Shown here piece after piece: positions 41,059 to 56,017 of a DNA stretch of 64,000 bases. Position 1 is the first letter of the stretch; each line of letters begins with the position of its first letter. The notes beneath the pieces were generated by a model. That model was given only the letters and a program-made list of their open reading frames with translations, was not told the DNA's origin and did no database searches. The stretch is from Auanema rhodensis (Eukaryota; Nematoda; Chromadorea; Rhabditida; Rhabditidae): positions 7,760,501-7,824,500 of the forward strand of contig OZ059900.1 of the NCBI GenBank assembly GCA_964057225.1, written 5' to 3'. The position numbers and the translations under genes are program-made.

Positions 41059-42942
41059 GACTAAATGTATGAAATACTGTCATAGAATGTTCATATAGGT
41101 GTATTTTGCACGAATATCAAAACTGATTGAAATATGGGCCTTTTTATGCTCAAAACGCCATATATTCAACGATTTTGGGTACAAAACATGTGAAAACTGT
41201 ATGTTTTGATCAGACCCTTTGAGATATGGATTTGAAATTCAGGATTCATAAACTTTGACTATTTCTACATATATATGTCCAATTTTAACCACTTTGGTCA
41301 AAAAGGACCGAAAATATCAAGAATTATTGGTTTTTTGGGGTTTGAAGGGCATTTTGGCAAAATCAGTCAAACTTTTGATCTTAAGCATATTTTTTTCTTC
41401 TAAAACGACTAAATGTATGAAATACTGTCAAAGAATGTTCATATAGGTGTATTTTGCACGAATATCAAAACTGATTGAAATATGGGCCTTTTTATGCTCA
41501 AAACGCCATATATTCAACGATTTTGGGTACAAAACATGTGAAAACTGTATGTTTTGATCAGACCCTTTGAGATATGGATTTGAAATTCAGGATTCATAAA
41601 CTTTGACTATTTTTACATATATATGTCCAATTTTAACCACTTTGGTCGAAAAGGACCGAAAATATCAAGAATTATTGGTTTTTTGGGGATTGAAGGGCAT
41701 TTTGGCAAAATCAGTGAAACTTTTGATCTTAAGCATATTTTTTTCTTCTAAAACGACTAAATGTATGAAATACTGTCATAGAATGTTCATATAGGTGTAT
41801 TTTGCACGAATATCAAAACTGATTGAAATATGGGCCTTTTTATGTTCAAAACGCCATATATTCAACGATTTTGGGTACAAAACATGTGAAAACTGTATGT
41901 TTTGATCAGACCCTTTGAGATATGGATTTGAAATTCAGGATTCATAAACTTTGACTATTTTTACATATATATGTCCAATTTTAACCACTTTGGTCAAAAA
42001 GGACCGAAAATATCAAGAATTATTGGTTTTGTGGGGATTGAAGGGCATTTTGGCAAAATCAGTCAAACTTTTGATCTTAAGCATATTTTTTTCTTCTAAA
42101 ACGACTAAATGTATGAAATACTGTCATAGAATGTTCATATAGGTGTATTTTGCACGAATATCAAAACTGATTGAAATATGGGCCTTTTTATGCTCAAAAC
42201 GCCATATATTCAACGATTTTGGGTACAAAACATGTGAAAACTGTATGTTTTGATCAGACCCTTTGAGATATGGATTTAAAATTCAGGATTCATAAAATTC
42301 GACTATTTTTACATATATATGTCCAATTTTAACCACTTTGGTCAAAAAGGACCGAAAATATCAAGAATTATTGGTTTTTTGGGGTTTGAAGGGCATTTTG
42401 GCAAAATCAGTCAAACTTTTGATCTTAAGCATATTTTTTTCTTCTAAAACGACTAAATGTATGAAATACTGTCATAGAATGTTCATATAGGTGTATTTTG
42501 CACGAATATCAAAACTGATTGAAATATGGGCCTTTTTATGCTCAAAACGCCATATATTCAACGATTTTGGGTACAAAACATGTGAAAACTGTATGTTTTG
42601 ATCAGACCCTTTGAGATATGGATTTGAAATTCAGGATTCATAAACTTCGACTATTTCTACATATATATGTCCAATTTTAACCACTTTGGTCAAAAAGGAC
42701 CGAAAATATCAAGAATTATTGGTTTTTTGGGGTTTGAAGGGCATTTTGGCAAAATCAGTCAAACTTTTGATCTTAAGCATATTTTTTTTTCTAAAACGAC
42801 TAAATGTATGAAATACTGTCAAAGAATGTTCATATAGGTGTATTTTGCACGAATATCAAAACTGATTGAAATATGGGCCTTTTTATGTTCAAAACGCCAT
42901 ATATTCAACGATTTTGGGTACAAAACATGTGAAAACTGTATG
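41059..42942 (+). repeat. Left member of a dispersed 1.9-kb repeat pair (21,058 bp apart)
   Basis: The order is a monomer with 198T plus 207C, then a monomer with CAGTGAAAC for CAGTCAAAC (41714) and 242G, then D, B', C with T9, and E. The 198T plus 207C combination and the CAGTGAAAC change occur only here and at 62117-64000. A private G at about 42031 (GTGGGG for TTGGGG) distinguishes this copy. Confidence 0.82.
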
Positions 42943-43493
42943 TTTTGATCAGACCCTTTGAGATATGGATTTGAAATTCAGGATTCATAATCTTCGACTA
43001 TTTTTACATATATATGTCCAATTTTAACCACTTTGGTCGAAAAGGACCGAAAATATCAAGAATTATTGGTTTTTTGGGGATTGAAGGGCATTTTGGCAAA
43101 ATCAGTCAAACTTTTGATCTTAAGCATATTTTTTTCTTCTAAAACGACTAAATGTATGAAATACTGTCATAGAATGTTCATATAGGTGTATTTTGCACAA
43201 ATATCAAAACTGATTGAAATATGGGCCTTTTTATGCTCAAAACGCCATATATTCAACGATTTTGGGTACAAAACATGTGAAAACTGTATGTTTTGATCAG
43301 ACCCTTTGAGATATGGATTTGAAATTCAGGATTCATAAACTTTGACTATTTTTACATATATATGTCCAATTTTAACCACTTTGGTCAAAAAGGACCGAAA
43401 ATATCAAGAATTATTGGTTTTTTGGGGTTTGAAGGGCATTTTGGCTAAATCAGTCAAACTTTTGATCTTAAGCATATTTTTTTCTTCTAAAAC

Positions 43494-45577
43494 GACTAAA
43501 TGTATGAAATACTGTCAAAGAATGTTCATATAGGTGTATTTTGCACGAATATCAAAACTGATTGAAATATGGGCCTTTTTATGCTCAAAACGCCATATAT
43601 TCAACGATTTTGGGTACAAAACATGTGAAAACTGTATGTTTTGATCAGACCCTTTGAGATATGGATTTGAAATTCAGGATTCATAAACTTCGACTATTTC
43701 TACATATATATGTCCAATTTTAACCACTTTGGTCAAAAAGGACCGAAAATATCAAGAATTATTGGTTTTTTGGGGTTTGAAGGGCATTTTGGCAAAATCA
43801 GTCAAACTTTTGATCTTAAGCATATTTTTTTTTCTAAAACGACTAAATGTATGAAATACTGTCAAAGAATGTTCATATAGGTGTATTTTGCACGAATATC
43901 AAAACTGATTGAAATATGGGCCTTTTTATGCTCAAAACGCCATATATTCAACGATTTTGGGTACAAAACATGTGAAAACTGTATGTTTTGATCAGACCCT
44001 TTGAGATATGGATTTGAAATTCAGGATTCATAAACTTTGACTTTTTTTACATATATATGTTCAATTTTAACCACTTTGGTCAAAAAGGACCGAAAATATC
44101 AAGAATTATTGGTTTTTTGGGGTTTGAAGGGCATTTTGGCAAAATCAGTCAAACTTTTGATCTTAAGCATATTTTTTTCTTCTAAAACGACTAAATGTAT
44201 GAAATACTGTCATAGAATGTTCATATAGGTGTATTTTGCACGAATATCAAAACTGATTGAAATATGGGCCTTTTTATGTTCAAAACGCCATATATTCAAC
44301 GATTTTGGGTACAAAACATGTGAAAACTGTATGTTTTGATCAGACCCTTTGAGATATGGATTTGAAATTCAGGATTCATAAACTTTGACTATTTTTACAT
44401 ATATATGTCCAATTTAACCACTTTGGTCAAAAAGGACCGAAAATATCAAGAATTATTGGTTTTTTGGGGATTGAAGGGCATTTTGGCAAAATCAGTCAAA
44501 CTTTTGATCTTAAGCATATTTTTTTCTTCTAAAACGACTAAATGTATGAAATACTGTCATAGAATGTTCATATAGGTGTATTTTGCACGAATATCAAAAC
44601 TGATTGAAATATGGGCCTTTTTATGTTCAAAACGCCATATATTCAACGATTTTGGGTACAAAACATGTGAAAACTGTATGTTTTGATCAGACCCTTTGAG
44701 ATATGGATTTGAAATTCAGGATTCATAAACTTCGACTATTTCTACATATATATGTCCAATTTTAACCACTTTGGTCAAAAAGGACCGAAAATATCAAGAA
44801 TTATTGGTTTTTTGGGGTTTGAAGGGCATTTTGGCAAAATCAGTCAAACTTTTGATCTTAAGCATATTTTTTTTTCTAAAACGACTAAATGTATGAAATA
44901 CTGTCAAAGAATGTTCATATAGGTGTATTTTGCACGAATATCAAAACTGATTGAAATATGGGCCTTTTTATGCTCAAAACGCCATATATTCAACGATTTT
45001 GGGTACAAAACATGTGAAAACTGTATGTTTTGATCAGACCCTTTGAGATATGGATTTGAAATTCAGGATTCATAAACTTTGACTTTTTTTACATATATAT
45101 GTTCAATTTTAACCACTTTGGTCAAAAAGGACCGAAAATATCAAGAATTATTGGTTTTTTGGGGTTTGAAGGGCATTTTGGCAAAATCAGTCAAACTTTT
45201 GATCTTAAGCATATTTTTTTCTTCTAAAACGACTAAATGTATGAAATACTGTCATAGAATGTTCATATAGGTGTATTTTGCACGAATATCAAAACTGATT
45301 GAAATATGGGCCTTTTTATGTTCAAAACGCCATATATTCAACGATTTTGGGTACAAAACATGTGAAAACTGTATGTTTTGATCAGACCCTTTGAGATATG
45401 GATTTGAAATTCAGGATTCATAAACTTTGACTATTTTTACATATATATGTCCAATTTAACCACTTTGGTCAAAAAGGACCGAAAATATCAAGAATTATTG
45501 GTTTTTTGGGGATTGAAGGGCATTTTGGCAAAATCAGTCAAACTTTTGATCTTAAGCATATTTTTTTCTTCTAAAAC
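43494..45577 (+). repeat. Tandem duplication of a 3-monomer unit (1042 bp)
   Basis: Copies lie at 43494-44535 and 44536-45577. Both contain a T9 C-type monomer, a monomer with GACTTTTTTTAC for GACTATTTTTAC (44041 and 45083), and a D monomer with CCAATTTAACC, a 1-bp deletion (near 44414 and 45456). The 1-bp losses explain 3 x 348 minus 2. The first about 90 bp of the two copies differ (25A, 91C against 25T, 91T), so the true exchange point lies slightly inside the first monomer. Confidence 0.85.
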
Positions 45578-48500
45578 GACTAAATGTATGAAATACTGTC
45601 ATAGAATGTTCATATAGGTGTATTTTGCACGAATATCAAAACTGATTGAAATATGGGCCTTTTTATGCTCAAAACGCCATATATTCAACGATTTTGGGTA
45701 CAAAACATGTGAAAACTGTATGTTTTGATCAGACCCTTTGAGATATGGATTTGAAATTCAGGATTCATAAACTTTGACTATTTTTACATATATATGTCCA
45801 ATTTTAACCACTTTGGTCGAAAAGGACCGAAAATATCAAGAATTATTGGTTTTTTGGGGATTGAAGGGCATTTTGGCAAAATCAGTCAAACTTTTGATCT
45901 TAAGCATATTTTTTTCTTCTAAAACGACTAAATGTATGAAATACTGTCATAGAATGTTCATATAGGTGTATTTTGCACGAATATCAAAACTGATTGAAAT
46001 ATGGGCCTTTTTATGTTCAAAACGCCATATATTCAACGATTTTGGGTACAAAACATGTGAAAACTGTATGTTTTGATCAGACCCTTTGAGATATGGATTT
46101 GAAATTCAGGATTCATAAACTTTGACTACTTTTACATATATATGTCCAATTTTAACCACTTTGGTCAAAAAGGACCGAAAATATCAAGAATTATTGGTTT
46201 TTTGGGGATTGAAGGGCATTTTGGCAAAATCAGTCAAACTTTTGATCTTAAGCATATTTTTTTCTTCTAAAACGACTAAATGTATGAAATACTGTCATAG
46301 AATGTTCATATAGGTGTATTTTGCACGAATATCAAAACTGATTGAAATATGGGCCTTTTTATGCTCAAAACGCCATATATTCAACGATTTTGGGTACAAA
46401 ACATGTGAAAACTGTATGTTTTGATCAGACCCTTTGAGATATGGATTTGAAATTCAGGATTCATAAACTTCGACTATTTCTACATATATATGTCCAATTT
46501 TAACCACGTTGGTCAAAAAGGACCGAAAATATCAAGAATTATTGGTTTTTTGGGGTTTGAAGGGCATTTTGGCAAAATCAGTCAAACTTTTGATCTTAAG
46601 CATGTTTTTTTCTTCTAAAACGACTAAATGTATGAAATACTGTCAAAGAATGTTCATATAGGTGTATTTTGCACGAATATCAAAACTGATTGAAATATGG
46701 GTCTTTTTATGCTCAAAACGCCATATATTCAACGATTTTGGGTACAAAACATGTGAAAACTGTATGTTTTGATCAGACCCTTTGAGATATGGATTTGAAA
46801 TTCAGGATTCATAAACTTTGACTATTTTTACATATATATGTCCAATTTTAACCACTTTGGTCGAAAAGGACCGAAAATATCAAGAATTATTGGTTTTTTG
46901 GGGTTTGAAGGGCATTTTGGCAAAATCAGTCAAACTTTTGATCTTAAGCATATTTTTTTCTTCTAAAACGACTAAATGTATGAAATACTGTCATAGAATG
47001 TTCATATAGGTGTATTTTGCACGAATATCAAAACTGATTGAAATATGGGCCTTTTTATGCTCAAAACGCCATATATTCAACGATTTTGGGTACAAAACAT
47101 GTGAAAACTGTATGTTTTGATCAGACCCTTTGAGATATGGATTTGAGATTCAGGATTCATAAACTTTGACTATTTTTACATATATATGTCCAATTTTAAC
47201 CACTTTGGTCAAAAAGGACCGAAAATATCAAGAATTATTGTTTTTTTGGGGTTTGAAGGGCATTTTGGCTAAATCAGTCAAACTTTTGATCTTAAGCATA
47301 TTTTTTTCTTCTAAAACGACTAAATGTATGAAATACTGTCAAAGAATGTTCATATAGGTGTATTTTGCACGAATATCAAAACTGATTGAAATATGGGCCT
47401 TTTTATGCTCAAAACGCCATATATTCAACGATTTTGGGTACAAAACATGTGAAAACTGTATGTTTTGATCAGACCCTTTGAGATATGGATTTAAAATTCA
47501 GGATTCATAAAATTCGACTATTTTTACATATATATGTCCAATTTTAACCACTTTGGTCAAAAAGGACCGAAAATATCAAGAATTATTGGTTTTTTGGGGT
47601 TTGAAGGGCATTTTGGCAAAATCAGTCAAACTTTTGATCTTAAGCATATTTTTTTCTTCTAAAACGACTAAATGTATGAAATACTGTCATAGAATGTTCA
47701 TATAGGTGTATTTTGCACGAATATCAAAACTGATTGAAATATGGGCCTTTTTATGTTCAAAACGCCATATATTCAACGATTTTGGGTACAAAACATGTGA
47801 AAACTGTATGTTTTGATCAGACCCTTTGAGATATGGATTTGAAATTCAGGATTCATAAACTTTGACTATTTTTACATATATATGTCCATTTTTAACCACT
47901 TTGGTCGAAAAGGACCGAAAATATCAAGAATTATTGGTTTTTTGGGGATTGAAGGGCATTTTGGCAAAATCAGTCAAACTTTTGATCTTAAGCATATTTT
48001 TTTCTTCTAAAACGACTAAATGTATGAAATACTGTCATAGAATGTTCATATAGGTGTATTTTGCACGAATATCAAAACTGATTGAAATATGGGCCTTTTT
48101 ATGTTCAAAACGCCATATATTCAACGATTTTGGGTACAAAACATGTGAAAACTGTATGTTTTGATCAGACCCTTTGAGATATGGATTTGGAATTCAGGAT
48201 TCATAAACTTTGACTATTTTTACATATATATGTTCAATTTTAACCACTTTGGTCAAAAAGGACCGAAAATATCAAGAATTATTGGTTTTTTGGGGTTTGA
48301 AGGGCATTTTGGCTAAATCAGTCAAACTTTTGATCTTAAGCATATTTTTTTCTTCTAAAACGACTAAATGTATGAAATACTGTCATAGAATGTTCATATA
48401 GGTGTATTTTGCACGAATATCAAAACTGATTGAAATATGGGCCTTTTTATGTTCAAAACGCCATATATTCAACGATTTTGGGTACAAAACATGTGAAAAC

Positions 48501-49405
48501 TGTATGTTTTGATCAGACCCTTTGAGATATGGATTTGAAATTCAGGATTCATAAACTTTGACTATTTTTACATATATATGTCCAATTTTAACCACTTTGG
48601 TCAAAAAGGACCGAAAATATCAAGAATTATTGGTTTTTTGGGGATTGAAGGGCATTTTGGCAAAATCAGTCAAACTTTTGATCTTAAGCATATTTTTTTC
48701 TTCTAAAACGACTAAATGTATGAAATACTGTCATAGAATGTTCATATAGGTGTATTTTGCACAAATATCAAAACTGATTGAAATATGGGCCTTTTTATGC
48801 TCAAAACGCCATATATTCAACGATTTTGGGTACAAAACATGTGAAAACGGTATGTTTTGATCAGACCCTTTGAGATATGGATTTGAAATTCAGGATTCAT
48901 AAACTTTGACTATTTTTACATATATATGTCCAATTTTAACCACTTTGGTCAAAAAGGACCGAAAATATCAAGAATTATTGGTTTTTTGGGGATTGAAGGG
49001 CATTTTGGCAAAATCAGTCAAACTTTTGATCTTAAGCATATTTTTTTCTTCTAAAACGACTAAATGTATGAAATACTGTCATAGAATGTTCATATAGGTG
49101 TATTTTGCACGAATATCAAAACTGATTGAAATATGGGCCTTTTTATGTTCAAAACGCCATATATTCAACGATTTTGGGTACAAAACATGTGAAAACGGTA
49201 TGTTTTGATCAGACCCTTTGAGATATGGATTTGAAATTCAGGATTCATAAACTTTGACTATTTTTACATATATATGTCCAATTTTAACCACTTTGGTCAA
49301 AAAGGACCGAAAATATCAAGAATTATTGGTTTTTTGGGGTTTGAAGGGCATTTTGGCAAAATCAGTCAAACTTTTGATCTTAAGCATGTTTTTTTCTTCT
49401 AAAAC

Positions 49406-50101
49406 GACTAAATGTATGAAATACTGTCAAAGAATGTTCATATAGGTGTATTTTGCACGAATATCAAAACTGATTGAAATATGGGCCTTTTTATGCTCAA
49501 AACGCCATATATTCAACGATTTTGGGTACAAAACATGTGAAAACTGTATGTTTTGATCAGACCCTTTGAGATATGGATTTAAAATTCAGGATTCATAAAC
49601 TTTGACTATTTTTACATATATATGTCCAATTTTAACCACTTTGGTCAAAAAGGACCGAAAATATCAAGAATTATTGGTTTTTTGGGGTTTGAAGGGCATT
49701 TTGGCAAAATCAGTCAAACTTTTGATCTTAAGCATATTTTTTTCTTCTAAAACGACTAAATGTATGAAATACTGTCAAAGAATGTTCATATAGGTGTATT
49801 TTGCACGAATATCAAAACTGATTGAAATATGGGCCTTTTTATGTTCAAAACGCCATATATTCAACGATTTTGGGTACAAAACATGTGAAAACTGTATGTT
49901 TTGATCAGACCCTTTGAGATATGGATTTAAAATTCAGGATTCATAAAATTCGACTATTTTTACATATATATGTCCAATTTTAACCACTTTGGTCAAAAAG
50001 GACCGAAAATATCAAGAATTATTGGTTTTTTGGGGATTGAAGGGCATTTTGGCAAAATCAGTCAAACTTTTGATCTTAAGCATATTTTTTTCTTCTAAAA
50101 C
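49406..50101 (+). repeat. Two chimeric monomers
   Basis: 49406-49753 has B markers on the left (25A, 91C, 176A) but 195C and 198T on the right. 49754-50101 has 91T with 176A, 195A and 283A, mixing E- or D-like ends with a B centre. They lie directly upstream of the 5-monomer duplication, suggesting a zone of repeated exchange. Confidence 0.65.
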
Positions 50102-53100
50102 GACTAAATGTATGAAATACTGTCATAGAATGTTCATATAGGTGTATTTTGCACAAATATCAAAACTGATTGAAATATGGGCCTTTTTATGCTCAAAACG
50201 CCATATATTCAACGATTTTGGGTACAAAACATGTGAAAACTGTATGTTTTGATCAGACCCTTTGAGATATGGATTTGAAATTCAGGATTCATAAACTTTG
50301 ACTATTTTTACATATATATGTCCAATTTTAACCACTTTGGTCAAAAAGGACCGAAAATATCAAGAATTATTGGTTTTTTGGGGTTTGAAGGGCATTTTGG
50401 CAAAATCAGTCAAACTTTTGATCTTAAGCATATTTTTTTCTTCTAAAACGACTAAATGTATGAAATACTGTCAAAGAATGTTCATATAGGTGTATTTTGC
50501 ACGAATATCAAAACTGATTGAAATATGGGCCTTTTTATGTTCAAAACGCCATATATTCAACGATTTTGGGTACAAAACATGTGAAAACTGTATGTTTTGA
50601 TCAGACCCTTTGAGATATGGATTTGGAATTCAGGATTCATAAACTTTGACTATTTTTACATATATATGTTCAATTTTAACCACTTTGGTCAAAAAGGACC
50701 GAAAATATCAAGAATTATTGGTTTTTTGGGGTTTGAAGGGCATTTTGGCTAAATCAGTCAAACTTTTGATCTTAAGCATATTTTTTTCTTCTAAAACGAC
50801 TAAATGTATGAAATACTGTCAAAGAATGTTCATATAGGTGTATTTTGCACGAATATCAAAACTGATTGAAATATGGGCCTTTTTATGCTCAAAACGCCAT
50901 ATATTCAACGATTTTGGGTACAAAACATGTGAAAACTGTATGTTTTGATCAGACCCTTTGAGATATGGATTTGGAATTCAGGATTCATAAACTTTGACTA
51001 TTTTTACATATATATGTTCAATTTTAACCACTTTGGTCAAAAAGGACCGAAAATATCAAGAATTATTGGTTTTTTGGGGTTTGAAGGGCATTTTGGCTAA
51101 ATCAGTCAAACTTTTGATCTTAAGCATATTTTTTTCTTCTAAAACGACTAAATGTATGAAATACTGTCATAGAATGTTCATATAGGTGTGTTTTGCACGA
51201 ATATCAAAACTGATTGAAATATGGGCCTTTTTATGTTCAAAACGCCATATATTCAACGATTTTGGGTACAAAACATGTGAAAACTGTATGTTTTGATCAG
51301 ACCCTTTGAGATATGGATTTGGAATTCAGGATTCATAAACTTTGACTATTTTTACATATATATGTTCAATTTTAACCACTTTGGTCAAAAAGGACCGAAA
51401 ATATCAAGAATTATTGGTTTTTTGGGGTTTGAAGGGCATTTTGGCTAAATCAGTCAAACTTTTGATCTTAAGCATATTTTTTTCTTCTAAAACGACTAAA
51501 TGTATGAAATACTGTCAAAGAATGTTCATATAGGTGTATTTTGCACGAATATCAAAACTGATTGAAATATGGGCCTTTTTATGCTCAAAACGCCATATAT
51601 TCAACGATTTTGGGTACAAAACATGTGAAAACTGTATGTTTTGATCAGACCCTTTGAGATATGGATTTGAAATTCAGGATTCATAAACTTTGACTATTTT
51701 TACATATATATGTCCAATTTTAACCACTTTGGTCAAAAAGGACCGAAAATATCAAGAATTATTGGTTTTTTGGGGATTGAAGGGCATTTTGGCAAAATCA
51801 GTCAAACTTTTGATCTTAAGCATATTTTTTTCTTCTAAAACGACTAAATGTATGAAATACTGTCATAGAATGTTCATATAGGTGTATTTTGCACAAATAT
51901 CAAAACTGATTGAAATATGGGCCTTTTTATGCTCAAAACGCCATATATTCAACGATTTTGGGTACAAAACATGTGAAAACTGTATGTTTTGATCAGACCC
52001 TTTGAGATATGGATTTGAAATTCAGGATTCATAAACTTTGACTATTTTTACATATATATGTCCAATTTTAACCACTTTGGTCAAAAAGGACCGAAAATAT
52101 CAAGAATTATTGGTTTTTTGGGGTTTGAAGGGCATTTTGGCAAAATCAGTCAAACTTTTGATCTTAAGCATATTTTTTTCTTCTAAAACGACTAAATGTA
52201 TGAAATACTGTCAAAGAATGTTCATATAGGTGTATTTTGCACGAATATCAAAACTGATTGAAATATGGGCCTTTTTATGTTCAAAACGCCATATATTCAA
52301 CGATTTTGGGTACAAAACATGTGAAAACTGTATGTTTTGATCAGACCCTTTGAGATATGGATTTGGAATTCAGGATTCATAAACTTTGACTATTTTTACA
52401 TATATATGTTCAATTTTAACCACTTTGGTCAAAAAGGACCGAAAATATCAAGAATTATTGGTTTTTTGGGGTTTGAAGGGCATTTTGGCTAAATCAGTCA
52501 AACTTTTGATCTTAAGCATATTTTTTTCTTCTAAAACGACTAAATGTATGAAATACTGTCAAAGAATGTTCATATAGGTGTATTTTGCACGAATATCAAA
52601 ACTGATTGAAATATGGGCCTTTTTATGCTCAAAACGCCATATATTCAACGATTTTGGGTACAAAACATGTGAAAACTGTATGTTTTGATCAGACCCTTTG
52701 AGATATGGATTTGGAATTCAGGATTCATAAACTTTGACTATTTTTACATATATATGTTCAATTTTAACCACTTTGGTCAAAAAGGACCGAAAATATCAAG
52801 AATTATTGGTTTTTTGGGGTTTGAAGGGCATTTTGGCTAAATCAGTCAAACTTTTGATCTTAAGCATATTTTTTTCTTCTAAAACGACTAAATGTATGAA
52901 ATACTGTCATAGAATGTTCATATAGGTGTGTTTTGCACGAATATCAAAACTGATTGAAATATGGGCCTTTTTATGTTCAAAACGCCATATATTCAACGAT
53001 TTTGGGTACAAAACATGTGAAAACTGTATGTTTTGATCAGACCCTTTGAGATATGGATTTGGAATTCAGGATTCATAAACTTTGACTATTTTTACATATA

Positions 53101-53581
53101 TATGTTCAATTTTAACCACTTTGGTCAAAAAGGACCGAAAATATCAAGAATTATTGGTTTTTTGGGGTTTGAAGGGCATTTTGGCTAAATCAGTCAAACT
53201 TTTGATCTTAAGCATATTTTTTTCTTCTAAAACGACTAAATGTATGAAATACTGTCAAAGAATGTTCATATAGGTGTATTTTGCACGAATATCAAAACTG
53301 ATTGAAATATGGGCCTTTTTATGCTCAAAACGCCATATATTCAACGATTTTGGGTACAAAACATGTGAAAACTGTATGTTTTGATCAGACCCTTTGAGAT
53401 ATGGATTTGAAATTCAGGATTCATAAACTTTGACTATTTTTACATATATATGTCCAATTTTAACCACTTTGGTCAAAAAGGACCGAAAATATCAAGAATT
53501 ATTGGTTTTTTGGGGTTTGAAGGGCATTTTGGCTAAATCAGTCAAACTTTTGATCTTAAGCATATTTTTTTCTTCTAAAAC
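50102..53581 (+). repeat. Tandem duplication of a 5-monomer higher-order unit (1740 bp)
   Basis: Copies lie at 50102-51841 and 51842-53581. The first four monomers (54A/198T type, then three F types with 25A, 25A and 25T) look identical by eye. Both copies carry GGTGTGTTTTG for GGTGTATTTTG (51190 and 52930). Only the right part of the fifth monomer differs: 283A and 301A in copy 1, 283T and 301T in copy 2. This is among the youngest-looking duplications in the window. Confidence 0.88.
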
Positions 53582-56017
53582 GACTAAATGTATGAAATAC
53601 TGTCATAGAATGTTCATATAGGTGTATTTTGCACGAATATCAAAACTGATTGAAATATGGGCCTTTTTATGCTCAAAACGCCATATATTCAACGATTTTG
53701 GGTACAAAACATGTGAAAACGGTATGTTTTGATCAGACCCTTTGAGATATGGATTTGAAATTCAGGATTCATAAACTTCGACTATTTCTACATATATATG
53801 TCCAATTTTAACCACTTTGGTCAAAAAGGACCGAAAATATCAAGAATTATTGGTTTTTTGGGGTTTGAAGGGCATTTTGGCAAAATCAGTCAAACTTTTG
53901 ATCTTAAGCATATTTTTTTCTTCTAAAACGACTAAATGTATGAAATACTGTCAAAGAATGTTCATATAGGTGTATTTTGCACGAATATCAAAACTGATTG
54001 AAATATGGGCCTTTTTATGTTCAAAACGCCATATATTCAACGATTTTGGGTACAAAACATGTGAAAACTGTATGTTTTGATCAGACCCTTTGAGATATGG
54101 ATTTGAAATTCAGGATTCATAAACTTTGACTATTTTTACATATATATGTCCAATTTTAACCACTTTGGTCAAAAAGGACCGAAAATATCAAGAATTATTG
54201 GTTTTTTGGGGTTTGAAGGGCATTTTGGCTAAATCAGTCAAACTTTTGATCTTAAGCATATTTTTTTCTTCTAAAACGACTAAATGTATGAAATACTGTC
54301 AAAGAATGTTCATATAGGTGTATTTTGCACGAATATCAAAACTGATTGAAATATGGGCCTTTTTATGCTCAAAACGCCATATATTCAACGATTTTGGGTA
54401 CAAAACATGTGAAAACTGTATGTTTTGATCAGACCCTTTGAGATATGGATTTAAAATTCAGGATTCATAAAATTCGACTATTTTTACATATATATGTCCA
54501 ATTTTAACCACTTTGGTCAAAAAGGACCGAAAATATCAAGAATTATTGGTTTTTTGGGGTTTGAAGGGCATTTTGGCAAAATCAGTCAAACTTTTGATCT
54601 TAAGCATATTTTTTTCTTCTAAAACGACTAAATGTATGAAATACTGTCAAAGAATGTTCATATAGGTGTATTTTGCACGAATATCAAAACTGATTGAAAT
54701 ATGGGCCTTTTTATGTTCAAAACGCCATATATTCAACGATTTTGGGTACAAAACATGTGAAAACTTTATGTTTTGATCAGACCCTTTGAGATATGGATTT
54801 GAAATTCAGGATTCATAAACTTTGACTATTTTTACATATATATGTCCAATTTTAACCACTTTGGTCAAAAAGGACCGAAAATATCAAGAATTATTGGTTT
54901 TTTGGGGATTGAAGGGCATTTTGGCAAAATCAGTCAAACTTTTGATCTTAAGCATATTTTTTTCTTCTAAAACGACTAAATGTATGAAATACTGTCATAG
55001 AATGTTCATATAGGTGTATTTTGCACAAATATCAAAACTGATTGAAATATGGGCCTTTTTATGCTCAAAACGCCATATATTCAACGATTTTGGGTACAAA
55101 ACATGTGAAAACTGTATGTTTTGATCAGACCCTTTGAGATATGGATTTGAAATTCAGGATTCATAAACTTTGACTATTTTTACATATATATGTCCAATTT
55201 TAACCACTTTGGTCAAAAAGGACCGAAAATATCAAGAATTATTGGTTTTTTGGGGTTTGAAGGGCATTTTGGCTAAATCAGTCAAACTTTTGATCTTAAG
55301 CATATTTTTTTCTTCTAAAACGACTAAATGTATGAAATACTGTCATAGAATGTTCATATAGGTGTATTTTGCACAAATATCAAAACTGATTGAAATATGG
55401 GCCTTTTTATGCTCAAAACGCCATATATTCAACGATTTTGGGTACAAAACATGTGAAAACTGTATGTTTTGATCAGACCCTTTGAGATATGGATTTGAAA
55501 TTCAGGATTCATAAACTTTGACTATTTTTACATATATATGTCCAATTTTAACCACTTTGGTCAAAAAGGACCGAAAATATCAAGAATTATTGGTTTTTTG
55601 GGGTTTGAAGGGCATTTTGGCTAAATCAGTCAAACTTTTGATCTTAAGCATATTTTTTTCTTCTAAAACGACTAAATGTATGAAATACTGTCAAAGAATG
55701 TTCATATAGGTGTATTTTGCACGAATATCAAAACTGATTGAAATATGGGCCTTTTTATGCTCAAAACGCCATATATTCAACGATTTTGGGTACAAAACAT
55801 GTGAAAACTGTATGTTTTGATCAGACCCTTTGAGATATGGATTTAAAATTCAGGATTCATAAAATTCGACTATTTTTACATATATATGTCCAATTTTAAC
55901 CACTTTGGTCAAAAAGGACCGAAAATATCAAGAATTATTGGTTTTTTGGGGTTTGAAGGGCATTTTGGCAAAATCAGTCAAACTTTTGATCTTAAGCATA
56001 TTTTTTTCTTCTAAAAC

